Positions 7,541 through 17,479 of a stretch of DNA of 64,000 bases are shown one piece after another. The first letter of the stretch is position 1, and the number at the start of each line of letters is the position of its first letter. The notes under the pieces are model-generated. The model worked only from the letters and a program-made list of their open reading frames with translations, ran no database searches and was not told where the DNA came from. Source of the DNA: Palsa-504 sp963835775 (GTDB taxonomy: Bacteria; Actinomycetota; Actinomycetes; Streptosporangiales; Streptosporangiaceae); contig CAWIHB010000006.1 of the NCBI GenBank assembly GCA_963835775.1, forward strand, positions 124,001 through 188,000, in the 5' to 3' direction. A program made the translations under genes and the position numbers.

Positions 7541-8623
7541 ATGATCACCGATATCGCTCCGGCCGGCTTCTCGCAGGCCAACTTCACCCAGGCCAACTTC
7601 ACCCAGGCCGACTTCACCCAGGCCGACTTCACCCTGCCCGCCGAGCTCGAGGCGCACGACCCGCCTGAGGCGCGCGGGCTGGCCCGCGACCAGGTGCGGC
7701 TGCTGGTCAGCCGCGGCTCATCCGGGCAGATCAGCGACCACGGCTTCGGCGACCTGCCCGGCCTGCTGCTGCCCGGCGACCTGCTGGTGGTCAACACCTC
7801 AGGGACGCTGGCCGCCCAGGTGCGGGCGGGCGGCGGGCTGGCTGTGCACTTCTCCACCCAGCTGCCCGATGGCGCCTGGCTGACCGAGCTGCGCCAGGTC
7901 AAGGGCAAAATCTCGGTACCGAACGGAGCAGGGTATCCCGGCCAGGTCATCGGGCTGCCCGGCGGGGCGGCCCTGGCCCTGAACCGCCGCGCCACCGGCC
8001 GGCTCTGGCGGGCCCGGCTGTCGGTGGCCGTGGTGCCGTACCTACTGCGGCACGGCATCCCGATCCGGTACTCCTACGTCCGGCGCGACTGGCCGCTGCA
8101 GGCCTACCAGACGGTGTTCGCCCGCCACCCAGGCAGCGCCGAGATGCCCAGCGCCAGCCGGCCGTTCACCACGGCCATGGTCACCGACCTGGTGGCGCGG
8201 GGCGTGCTGATCGCCCCGCTCACCCTGCACACCGGCGTGTCCTCGCTGGAAGCCGACGAGGACCCGTACCCGGAGCCGTACGACGTGCCGCCCGCGACGG
8301 CCCGGCTGGTCAACCACGTGCGGGCGGCCGGCGGGCGGGTCATCGCCGCGGGCACCACCGTGGTGCGGGCGCTGGAGACGGCGTCCGCCGCGGATGGCTC
8401 CGTCGCGCCCTCGGCCGGCTGGACGTCGCACGTGGTGACGCCGCAGACCGGGGTGCGGGCGGTGGACGGGCTGCTCACCGGGCTGCACGAGCCGCGGTCC
8501 TCGCACCTGCGGATGCTGGCCGCGTTCGCCGGCCCGGAGCTGCTCAGCCGGTGCTACCAGGCGGCCATCACGTCCGGGTATCTGTGGCACGAGTTCGGGG
8601 ACGTGCACCTGCTGCTGCCGTGA
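7541..8623 (+). CDS. QueA-like S-adenosylmethionine:tRNA ribosyltransferase-isomerase
   Basis: The start is the ATG at 7541 (MITDIAPAGF), six bases after the repaired SDR stop. The 360-residue product resembles QueA over nearly its whole length (DLLVVNTSGTLAAQV, RYSYVRRDWPLQAYQTVFA, PSASRPFTTAMV, VTLH-like LTLHTGVSS, GTTVVRALE, TDLH-like end). QueA transfers the ribosyl group of SAM to 7-deazaguanine in tRNA to form epoxyqueuosine. No other queuosine gene is in the window, and actinomycete QueA-like proteins may have a different acceptor. The N-terminus carries four pentapeptide units (FSQAN, FTQAN, FTQAD, FTQAD) that QueA lacks. The His and Gln/Glu positions of classical QueA cannot be checked rigorously without an alignment. 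Confidence 0.8.
   Translation: MITDIAPAGFSQANFTQANFTQADFTQADFTLPAELEAHDPPEARGLARDQVRLLVSRGSSGQISDHGFGDLPGLLLPGDLLVVNTSGTLAAQVRAGGGLAVHFSTQLPDGAWLTELRQVKGKISVPNGAGYPGQVIGLPGGAALALNRRATGRLWRARLSVAVVPYLLRHGIPIRYSYVRRDWPLQAYQTVFARHPGSAEMPSASRPFTTAMVTDLVARGVLIAPLTLHTGVSSLEADEDPYPEPYDVPPATARLVNHVRAAGGRVIAAGTTVVRALETASAADGSVAPSAGWTSHVVTPQTGVRAVDGLLTGLHEPRSSHLRMLAAFAGPELLSRCYQAAITSGYLWHEFGDVHLLLP
7568..7633 (+). repeat. 15-bp tandem repeat encoding pentapeptide units
   Basis: Four in-frame copies of a 15-base unit (ttcacccaggccaac or ...gac; the first copy reads ttctcgcaggccaac) lie at 7568-7627, followed by a partial copy. They encode FxQA(N/D) units near the N-terminus of the QueA-like protein. 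Exact near-identity at DNA level points to recent slippage expansion. Confidence 0.85.
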
Positions 8624-8629
8624 TGCGGA

Positions 8630-8650
8630 TCCCGGGCCGGCCCCCCGGGA
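8630..8650. terminator. GC hairpin between the QueA-like gene and serB
   Basis: Seven-base stem tcccggg / cccggga with a seven-base loop, starting six bases after the QueA-like stop. There is no U tract, so intrinsic termination is only a possibility. Confidence 0.4.
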
Positions 8651-8681
8651 GCGCGGCCGTTTCCGGTAGCCTGGCGCCGCC

Positions 8682-9869
8682 ATGAATTCGTCCCGTACCA
8701 CCCTGCTCATCACGCTGACCGGCCCGGACCGGCCGGGCGTGACCTCCAGGCTGTTCGCCGGCCTGGCCCAGCATCCGCTGTCGGTGCTGGACATCGAGCA
8801 GGTAGTGATCCGGGGCAAGCTGGTGCTCGGCGTGCTGCTGGACTGCGACGGGCCGCTGGACCTGACCGGCATCCACACCGGGGTCACGGCGCTGGCCCGT
8901 GATCTCGGCCTGGAGGCCGAGATCACCACGGGCTCGGGCGGGGCGGGTGACACGCCGGCCCGGGCCGGGCGGCTGCACGTCACCGTGCTCGGCAGCCCGC
9001 TGACGCCGGCCGCGATCACGGTCATGGCCGGGCGGATCGCCGCCAGCGGGGCGAACATCGACCGGATCGGCCGGCTGGCCCAGCGCCCGGTGACCTGCAT
9101 CGAGATGGAGATATCGGGTGGGGACCCGGCCCTGCTGCGGGCCGACCTGGCCCGGGAGGCGGTGGCGCAGGGCGTCGACGTCGCGGTCCAGCGCGCCGGC
9201 CTGCACCGGCGGGCGCTGCGGCTGATCGTGATGGACGTGGATTCCACCCTGATCAGGGACGAGGTCATCGACCTGCTGGCCGCCCGGGCCGGGGCGGCCG
9301 ACGAGGTGGCCATGGTGACGGCGGCCGCCATGCGCGGCGAGCTCGATTTCGCCGCGTCACTGCGGGAGCGGGTTGGGCTGCTGTCCGGCCTGGACGCGGG
9401 CGTGCTCGACGCGGTGCGGGACGAGCTGCGGCTGACCGCGGGAGCGCGCACGCTGATCGGCACGCTGAGCGGCCTGGGCTACAAGTCGGGCATCGTCAGC
9501 GGCGGTTTCATCCAGGTGATCGGGCCGCTGGCCGCCGAGCTCGGCATTGACTACGTGGCGGCCAACGAGCTGGAGATCGCGGGCGGGAAGCTCACCGGTC
9601 GCCTGCTCGGGCAGGTGATCGACCGGGCCGGCAAGGCGGAGGCGCTACGCAGGTTCGCCGCCGACGCCGAGATCCCGCTGTCCCAGACGGTGGCGGTCGG
9701 CGACGGCGCGAATGATCTGGACATGATCGCCGCCGCCGGGCTCGGCGTGGCGTTCAACGCCAAGCCCGTGGTGCGCGACGCGGCCGACACCTCGGTGAGC
9801 GTTCCCTACCTGGACGCCGTCTTGTACCTGCTCGGCATCTCCAGCGACGACGTGGCGGCCGGCTCCTAG
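8682..9869 (+). CDS. serB: Phosphoserine phosphatase with two ACT domains
   Basis: Catalyses the last step of serine synthesis, phosphoserine to serine. The 395-residue protein has tandem N-terminal ACT-like domains (about residues 8-85 and 98-170; first begins LLITLTGPDRPGV) that in related enzymes sense amino acids, and a HAD phosphatase domain. HAD motifs are clear: motif I MDVDSTLIRDE with the nucleophile Asp (about residue 185), motif II Ser in GIVSGGF, motif III Lys in GKAEALRRF and motif IV GDGANDLDM. Length fits actinobacterial SerB with the ACT extension. It is monocistronic by spacing, and its 3' end faces hppA with a shared hairpin between them. Confidence 0.95.
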   Translation: MNSSRTTLLITLTGPDRPGVTSRLFAGLAQHPLSVLDIEQVVIRGKLVLGVLLDCDGPLDLTGIHTGVTALARDLGLEAEITTGSGGAGDTPARAGRLHVTVLGSPLTPAAITVMAGRIAASGANIDRIGRLAQRPVTCIEMEISGGDPALLRADLAREAVAQGVDVAVQRAGLHRRALRLIVMDVDSTLIRDEVIDLLAARAGAADEVAMVTAAAMRGELDFAASLRERVGLLSGLDAGVLDAVRDELRLTAGARTLIGTLSGLGYKSGIVSGGFIQVIGPLAAELGIDYVAANELEIAGGKLTGRLLGQVIDRAGKAEALRRFAADAEIPLSQTVAVGDGANDLDMIAAAGLGVAFNAKPVVRDAADTSVSVPYLDAVLYLLGISSDDVAAGS

Positions 9870-9888
9870 CTCGGCCCGGGACGACAAG

Positions 9889-9919
9889 AACCCCGGGCTC
9901 CGCGTGGGAACCCGGGGTT
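9889..9919. terminator. Bidirectional terminator-like hairpin between serB and hppA
   Basis: Nine-base inverted repeat aaccccggg / cccggggtt with a 13-base loop lies between two convergent stop codons. The A/T ends of the stem give a short U run in either direction, so it can serve both genes. Confidence 0.7.
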
Positions 9920-9933
9920 CATAGCCGGGCGAG

Positions 9934-12360
<2,427 letters not shown>

Positions 12361-12464
12361 TTGGACCTCCTGGAACTCCGAACGGAAGAGGTGCCGATCG
12401 GGAACAAACGAGTGGCCGGGAGTCTACGCACGCACAGGCCGTACCATGAACACCGGGCCACTCC

Positions 12465-12499
12465 TAACGATTTCGTTACCTCATCGTTATTTGGACGAT
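12465..12499. promoter_or_regulatory. Two adjacent inverted repeats upstream of hppA
   Basis: A six-base perfect inverted repeat with a two-base spacer (taacga tt tcgtta, 12465-12478) is followed by atcgt-N7-acgat (12483-12499) in an unusually AT-rich patch about 105-140 bases upstream of the hppA start. This looks like an operator or promoter region; the regulator is unknown. Confidence 0.4.
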
Positions 12500-12606
12500 A
12501 AAGGACCGAAACACGAACGGCAACGGCACGACGCGCCACTGCTCTTAGGGAAGCGCAGAGGCGAGGGAAGCCTGGTGCGAACCCGGGGACCGGGAGCCTC
12601 CGGGGT

Positions 12607-13052
12607 TCAAGCCGGGGCGGCGGCTGACGGCCAGCTCATCCGGACGCTCACACCCGAGCTCGTGGAGGAGACCCGCACGTCGTCGGCCAGACCGGAGATC
12701 ACGGCCAGCCCGAACCCGGCCGGGATGGCCGCCCCGCCGTCGTGCTCGCGGGCCGGCTCGGCCGGGCCGGCCCGGCCGGCGCCCGCGGGCTGGCCAGGGG
12801 CGTCGGCGCATGATCGCTGACGGTCACCACGAACCGCTCGTCGGCGTCGGTCATCTCGATCCTGACCGGTTCGGCCGGGCAGTGCCGCCGGTGCGCTTCG
12901 ACCGCGCGCGAGCAGGCCTCGCCCACCGCGAGGCGCACCTCATCTAGCAGGGCCTCGTCCACCCCGCTGCGCCGCGCCACCGCGGTGGCGACCAGCCGCG
13001 CGGTACGAACGTGCGCGGGCAGCGGCGTGAACGTTACTTCAACGGTGGCCAT
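12607..13052 (-). CDS. Anti-sigma factor-like ATPase next to bldG (ApgA-like), frameshifted
   Basis: The N-terminal 85 residues (MATVEVTFTPLPAHVRTARLVATAVARR, DEVRLAVGEACSRAVEAH) match the GHKL anti-sigma protein encoded after bldG in streptomycetes. At about base 12808 (after VSDHAP) the frame goes into low-complexity Arg/Pro sequence. The other frame continues the family correctly (DGGAAIPAGFGLAVISGLADD ... RMSWPSAAAPA) and stops at 12607-12609. One missing base, for example a G in ccgacg, would join the two into a protein of about 148 residues. By family role it would bind a sigma factor and be countered by the BldG anti-anti-sigma protein. Either a lesion or an assembly error. Confidence 0.75.
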
Positions 13053-13073
13053 CTCGGTTAGGCCCAGCCGGCG

Positions 13074-13424
13074 CTACTTCTCGGACTTCTTGGCCGCGAT
13101 GGCCAGATCCACGGTCTCGTGGATGCCGAACACCTTCGTCAGCCCGGTGATCCGGAAGATCTTCAGTATCCGCTCCTGCGTGCAGACCAGGTCCAGCGAG
13201 CCGTCGTGGGCGCGGACCCGCTTCAGCCCGCCTACCAGTACCCCGAGACCGGTGGAGTCCAGGAACTCGACCTTCTCCATGTTGACCACGAGCTGGTAGT
13301 TGTTCTTGTTGACCAGATCGATGAGCAGCTCACGGAGCCGCGGCGCCGTGTACACGTCGATCTCGCCCTCGACATCGACGACCTCGATGCCGTCCTTGTT
13401 GTAGTGACCCAGCTTCAGATCCAC
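13074..13424 (-). CDS. bldG: BldG-like anti-anti-sigma factor (STAS domain)
   Basis: This 116-residue STAS protein shows the strongly conserved BldG segments GEIDVYTAPRLRELL, EFLDSTGLGVLVGGLKRVRAHDGSL and RILKIFRITGLTKVF. The Ser of DSTGLG is the expected regulatory phosphorylation site. In streptomycetes BldG controls morphological differentiation and antibiotic production by binding anti-sigma factors in the unphosphorylated state. The GTG start is preceded by AGGAGG with good spacing. It is followed 21 bases on by the anti-sigma gene, and is divergent from the helicase gene. Confidence 0.92.
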   Translation of the reverse strand: MDLKLGHYNKDGIEVVDVEGEIDVYTAPRLRELLIDLVNKNNYQLVVNMEKVEFLDSTGLGVLVGGLKRVRAHDGSLDLVCTQERILKIFRITGLTKVFGIHETVDLAIAAKKSEK

Positions 13425-13588
13425 AAATCCTCCTGCGCCATCACGGCGTCATCTCAAAGTCCCGCCGCCGGGCGCCGTAGCCTGTACCCGGGGCGTGATC
13501 CTGTGCGGCATTCAACCACGCTCCGGTGTCATGTCTATACGAAATCATGCCTCCGGGCATCCCCCAACGAGTGAGACACTAAAAAGCT

Positions 13589-15943
13589 GTGTCGACCATC
13601 ACGCCGGTTCCGCCGCCCGAGCTTGCGACATTTACGGCAGAACCGGCGGGCAACCGCGCGCTGGGCATCCTGCTGGGCGACACCCGGTCGGGCCGTCCCG
13701 TCCACGTCGAGCACATCCCGGCCCGGGCCGGGCACGAGGCGCCGTGGCCGCGGTGGCTCCCCGCCGAGATCGTCAGCGCCTTGGCCGGCCGCGGCATTGA
13801 TGCGCCCTGGTCGCACCAGGCCGCCGCCGCCGAGCACGCCCGGGCGGACCGGAACGTGATCATCTCCACCGGCGCGGCGTCGGGCAAGTCGCTCGGCTAC
13901 CTGATGCCTGCCCTCACGTCGGTGCTGGCCGGCGAGACCGTGCTCTACATCACGCCCACTAAGGCGCTGGCCGCCGACCAGCTGGCCGGCATCCAGTCGC
14001 TGGGCCTGCCCGGGGTGCAGGCGGCCGTCTTCGACGGCGATTCCACCCGGGCCGAACGGGACTGGGCGCGCAGCCACGCCAGGTACCTGCTGACCACTCC
14101 GGACATGCTGCACCAGTCACTGCTGCCCAGGCACGTGCGCTGGTCGGGGTTCCTCAGCAGGCTGCGCTACGTGATCATCGACGAGTGCCACGGGTACCGG
14201 GGGGTGTTCGGCTCGCACGTGGGACAGGTGCTGCGGCGGCTGCGCCGGGTGGTGGCGCACCACGCCCCGCCCGGCGGTCCGCCGCGGCCGGTGTTCATGC
14301 TCGCCTCGGCCACGGTCGGCACCCCGGGCACCTGCGCCCGGCTGCTCACCGGGCTGGCGGCCGAGGAGGTGACCGAGGACGGCTCGCCGCGGGGACCGCT
14401 GGCCTTCGCGCTGTGGGAGCCACCGCTGACCGACGCAAGAGGCGAGGCTGGAGCCAGGCTGCGCCGCACGGCCGCCGCGCAGGCCGCGGACCTGCTGGCC
14501 CGGCTGGTGGGCGAGAACGTGCCGACCCTGGCCTTCATCAGGTCGCGCCGCGGCGCCGAGGCGGTCGCGCTGGCCGCGCGCCGTTCGCTCGGCACGCCCG
14601 AGTCCCCCGGGTCGAAGGTGGCCGCCTACCGGTCGGGCTACCTGCCGGAAGACCGGCGCCGCCTGGAGGCCGCGCTCAGCGACGGCCGCCTGATCGGGCT
14701 GGCCACCACCACCGCGCTCGAGCTGGGCGTCAACATCACCGGGCTGGACGCGGTGCTCATCGCGGGCTGGCCGGGCACCTGGGCGTCGCTGTGGCAGCAG
14801 GCGGGCCGGGCCGGGCGGGCCGGCCAGAGCGCCGCCGCGGTGCTCATCGCCCGCGACGACCCGCTGGACACCTACCTGATCCGGCACCCCGAGATCCTGC
14901 TGCGGCATCCGGTGGAAGCTACCGTGCTCGACCCGGGCAATCCGTACGTGCTGGCGCCGCACCTGTGCGCGGCAGCGGCCGAGCTGGCCCTCACCGAACA
15001 GGACCTGGACACCTTCGGCCCCCAGGCTAGGCCGGTGGTGGACGAGCTGGTCCGGTCCGGCGGGCTCCGCCGGCGCGAGGCAGGCTGGTACAGCATGCGG
15101 CGCAGCCCCGCTCCGGCCGGCCTGCGCGGGGCGGGCGCCGCACCGGTCCGGGTGGTGGAGGAAACCACCGGCCGGCTGGTGGGCACGGTGGATGAGCCGT
15201 CCGCCCAGCTGCTGGTGCACGAGGGGGCGGTCTACGTGCACCAGGGCGACAGCTACCTGGTCGGCTGCCTGGACCTGGCCGACCGGGTGGCGCTGGTGGA
15301 GCCGTGCGAGCTCGGCTACACCACCACGGCCCGGGACGTGACCGAGATCGAAGTGGGGGGCGAGCTGCGCCGCACGACGTGGGCCGGGGGTGAGGTGGTC
15401 TTCGGCGACGTCCAGGTGACCCGCCAGGTGGTGGGTTACACCAGGCGCCGGGCCGACACCGGCGCCCCGCTCGGCGATACGCCGCTGGACCTGCCGCCCC
15501 GGCACCTGCTGACCCGGGCGGTCTGGTGGACGCTGCCGGCCAGCGAACGCGACCGGCTGGCCACGGCGGGAACCGATCTCGGCGGCGCGGCCCACGCGGC
15601 CGAGCATGCCGCCATCGGCCTGCTGCCGTTGTTCGCCACCTGCGACCGCTGGGACATCGGCGGAGTCTCCGCTGACCTGCATCCGGCCACGGGACGGCTC
15701 ACAGTCTTCGTCTACGACGGCTGCGACGGAGGGGCCGGGTTCGCTGAGCGCGGTTTCCAGGCCGCCCGGGACTGGCTGAGTGCCACCCGGCAGGCCATAT
15801 CGGGCTGCGAATGCGAGGCCGGCTGCCCGTCCTGCGTCCAGTCGCCCAAATGCGGGAACGCGAATCACCCGCTGTCCAAGCGGGGCGCCGTCGCGCTGCT
15901 CGATGCCCTGCTCATTGATGCCGCGCCCAGATTCCCGACATAA
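13589..15943 (+). CDS. DEAD/DEAH-box helicase with C-terminal DUF1998 domain
   Basis: The 784-residue ATPase starts at a GTG. Motif I is STGAASGKS (about residue 92), motif II DECHGYRG, motif III SATVG, and the C-terminal RecA lobe has motif V (TTALELGVNI) and VI (QQAGRAGRAGQ). The C-terminus contains a cysteine cluster CECEAGCPSC...PKC typical of the MrfA/YprA-type DUF1998 module that binds zinc. The MrfA group acts in DNA repair (mitomycin lesions in Bacillus), so a role in nucleotide-excision-type repair is a reasonable inference. It is divergent from bldG, as in streptomycetes. Gene-free sequence follows its stop. Confidence 0.92.
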   Translation: MSTITPVPPPELATFTAEPAGNRALGILLGDTRSGRPVHVEHIPARAGHEAPWPRWLPAEIVSALAGRGIDAPWSHQAAAAEHARADRNVIISTGAASGKSLGYLMPALTSVLAGETVLYITPTKALAADQLAGIQSLGLPGVQAAVFDGDSTRAERDWARSHARYLLTTPDMLHQSLLPRHVRWSGFLSRLRYVIIDECHGYRGVFGSHVGQVLRRLRRVVAHHAPPGGPPRPVFMLASATVGTPGTCARLLTGLAAEEVTEDGSPRGPLAFALWEPPLTDARGEAGARLRRTAAAQAADLLARLVGENVPTLAFIRSRRGAEAVALAARRSLGTPESPGSKVAAYRSGYLPEDRRRLEAALSDGRLIGLATTTALELGVNITGLDAVLIAGWPGTWASLWQQAGRAGRAGQSAAAVLIARDDPLDTYLIRHPEILLRHPVEATVLDPGNPYVLAPHLCAAAAELALTEQDLDTFGPQARPVVDELVRSGGLRRREAGWYSMRRSPAPAGLRGAGAAPVRVVEETTGRLVGTVDEPSAQLLVHEGAVYVHQGDSYLVGCLDLADRVALVEPCELGYTTTARDVTEIEVGGELRRTTWAGGEVVFGDVQVTRQVVGYTRRRADTGAPLGDTPLDLPPRHLLTRAVWWTLPASERDRLATAGTDLGGAAHAAEHAAIGLLPLFATCDRWDIGGVSADLHPATGRLTVFVYDGCDGGAGFAERGFQAARDWLSATRQAISGCECEAGCPSCVQSPKCGNANHPLSKRGAVALLDALLIDAAPRFPT

Positions 15944-16272
15944 GTATCATGGAGAACACTAGTCTCACTATTCCCAAAGTTCCGGAACAGGCTGACGTGG
16001 TACACTCATGACGAGTCGGGCCTTCGGTGGCGTTTGTTCGCGGACCGCGTAAGCGGTTACAGACCGGTCCCGGCATGCCCTCTCACTGTGTAATAAGTCG
16101 TACCAACGGGTAACGATCTTCGGATAACACTGTTCACGGGCACGACGGATATGCTTCAATTTCCTTGGCTGAAAGCTGCATTGGGGCCTCTCAGTGGTCG
16201 ATTTGGGAGCTCTGCGGCTATAAGCTTGAATAAGGACGGAGCCGGCCTCCCCCCCAGGGCCGGACCGTGCGC

Positions 16273-16310
16273 GCGGCCCCCGCTCTCCCCCCCGGCGGGG
16301 GCCGCCTCCT
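16273..16310 (+). terminator. Intrinsic-terminator-like hairpin 1
   Basis: Ten-base stem gcggcccccg / cgggggccgc with a 13-base pyrimidine-rich loop, followed by ctcct and ttcc. It lies 330 bases after the helicase stop. Confidence 0.6.
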
Positions 16311-16652
16311 TTCCGCCGCGATACCGCCTTTGCTCCGGTACGTACATCTTTGTCGGCAAACATCGGCCCCGAAGATGGGCTGAGCCACAAGTTAACGGCA
16401 TGTGATCGCCAGAACTGATTCAGATCACGAATTGGTTACGTGCCAGGTCTTTTCAGGTCAGCGATTTCGTCGTAGAACGGTGGTACGGACTGAAGAACGT
16501 CCGGGCACGGCAGCCAGGTACCCACGCGCGACCAGCCGCGGGAGGCGTGTCAGGCCAGGTCAGGCCGACGGTAGTCGCTCAGGCGACAAGCTCGGCCAGC
16601 CTGACTGACAAAGAAGGTGCACGCTTGGTAGCCAGGCATGACGTGCTGCGCG

Positions 16653-16685
16653 GCGGCGCCCCGGCCAGGGGCGCCGCTTGCTTTT
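16653..16685 (+). terminator. Intrinsic-terminator-like hairpin 2
   Basis: Ten-base perfect stem gcggcgcccc / ggggcgccgc with a five-base loop, followed by ttgctttt. This is the best intrinsic terminator in the window, yet no protein gene ends just before it. Confidence 0.75.
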
Positions 16686-16975
16686 CCGGGAGGCCGCGGG
16701 GTGGCCCCGCTTGGACCTCCCGCCGGAATCGTGGCACGATATCAGGCGAATCACGACACATCGCGGTGTCTGCCCCTTCGCGGAGCGAGAGCTACCGGTG
16801 GCCGCCAGCGCGGCGAGGGAGAAACGCCGCGCCGACCCTGTGCCACCACGCCGGCCAGCGGGAACGTTAGCCTTGGTCCCTGGCCGGAACTGCGCCAGCC
16901 TGGACGTCAGCGGCCAGGGCACCGATGACCGTGCAGGAGAGCAAGAAGTTGTCCGCACCACGGGAGAGAGGCACC

Positions 16976-17467
16976 ATGGTCCGCAGCGAAACGCCGGGAC
17001 CGGCCGGCAGTGACCAGTCACTCGGGGATCTGGTGGCCCTGGCGGCCAAAGACATCTCCCAGCTTGTCCACTACGAGATCGACCTGGCCAAGACCGAGCT
17101 GAAGGGCGACATGCGCCGGGTCGGGCTGGCCGGGGCGCTGGGCGGCGTGGCGGCCTTCGTCGGCTGCCTGGTGCTCGTCCTGCTCTGCATCGCCTTCGCC
17201 TTCGGGCTGGTGGCCCTGGGCATCTGGACCTGGGCGGCCTTCCTCATCGTGGCCGGCACCTGTGTGCTGCTGGCCGGACTGGCGGTGCTGATCGCCGTGC
17301 TGAAGCTGCGGCACCTGTCCGGCCTGCGCCGGACCAGGGAATCGGTGACCGAGGGCATCGGCATGCTGCGCCGGGAAGGCGAGCAGCCCAAGGCCAGCCT
17401 GAACGGCCAGCAGCCCGAGATCGGCAGCGACGGCCAGCCCGAGATCGCCGCGCGCAGGTCCCGGTGA
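16976..17467 (+). CDS. Actinobacterial holin-X-like (phage holin family) membrane protein
   Basis: From the ATG at 16976, which follows a GGGAGAGAGG site, the product is about 163 residues; an in-frame ATG at 16925 would add 17. It has an amphipathic N-terminal region (LGDLVALAAKDISQLVHYEIDLAKTELKGD), then two membrane helices (GGVAAFVGCLVLVLLCIAFA and WTWAAFLIVAGTCVLLAGLAV), and a polar tail. This matches the small membrane proteins annotated as holin-superfamily III or holin-X in actinomycetes; a lytic role is not shown, and its chromosomal place before the EphE-like hydrolase is conserved in relatives. The hydrolase gene starts 12 bases after its stop, so they probably share a transcript. 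Confidence 0.75.
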   Translation: MVRSETPGPAGSDQSLGDLVALAAKDISQLVHYEIDLAKTELKGDMRRVGLAGALGGVAAFVGCLVLVLLCIAFAFGLVALGIWTWAAFLIVAGTCVLLAGLAVLIAVLKLRHLSGLRRTRESVTEGIGMLRREGEQPKASLNGQQPEIGSDGQPEIAARRSR

Positions 17468-17479
17468 GGTGAACTCCTG

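Larger units (their letters stand above)
15944..16975. other. About 1 kb with no convincing gene, two hairpins
   Basis: No frame shows protein-family signal; open frames here are Arg/Pro-rich. The first 250 bases are noticeably less GC-rich than the flanks (for example the stretch around 16090-16160). Two strong hairpins followed by pyrimidine-rich tails (16273-16305 and 16653-16685) suggest that transcripts end here on the + strand although no + strand gene precedes either closely. Untranslated RNAs are therefore possible; I recognise no known RNA family. Confidence 0.5.

Noticed and set aside
7568..7633. Short tandem repeats as a CRISPR array (also 18775-18834)
   Set aside because: Units are 15 bases, abutting, in frame and without spacers; no cas genes are present.
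15968..16390. Reverse frame of 140 codons in the gene-free kilobase
   Set aside because: Arg/Pro/Gly-rich with no family similarity and no ribosome site; probably chance.
16976..17467. Holin-like protein as evidence for a phage or for eCIS release
   Set aside because: Its place before the EphE-like hydrolase is part of a conserved chromosomal neighbourhood and far from the eCIS locus.
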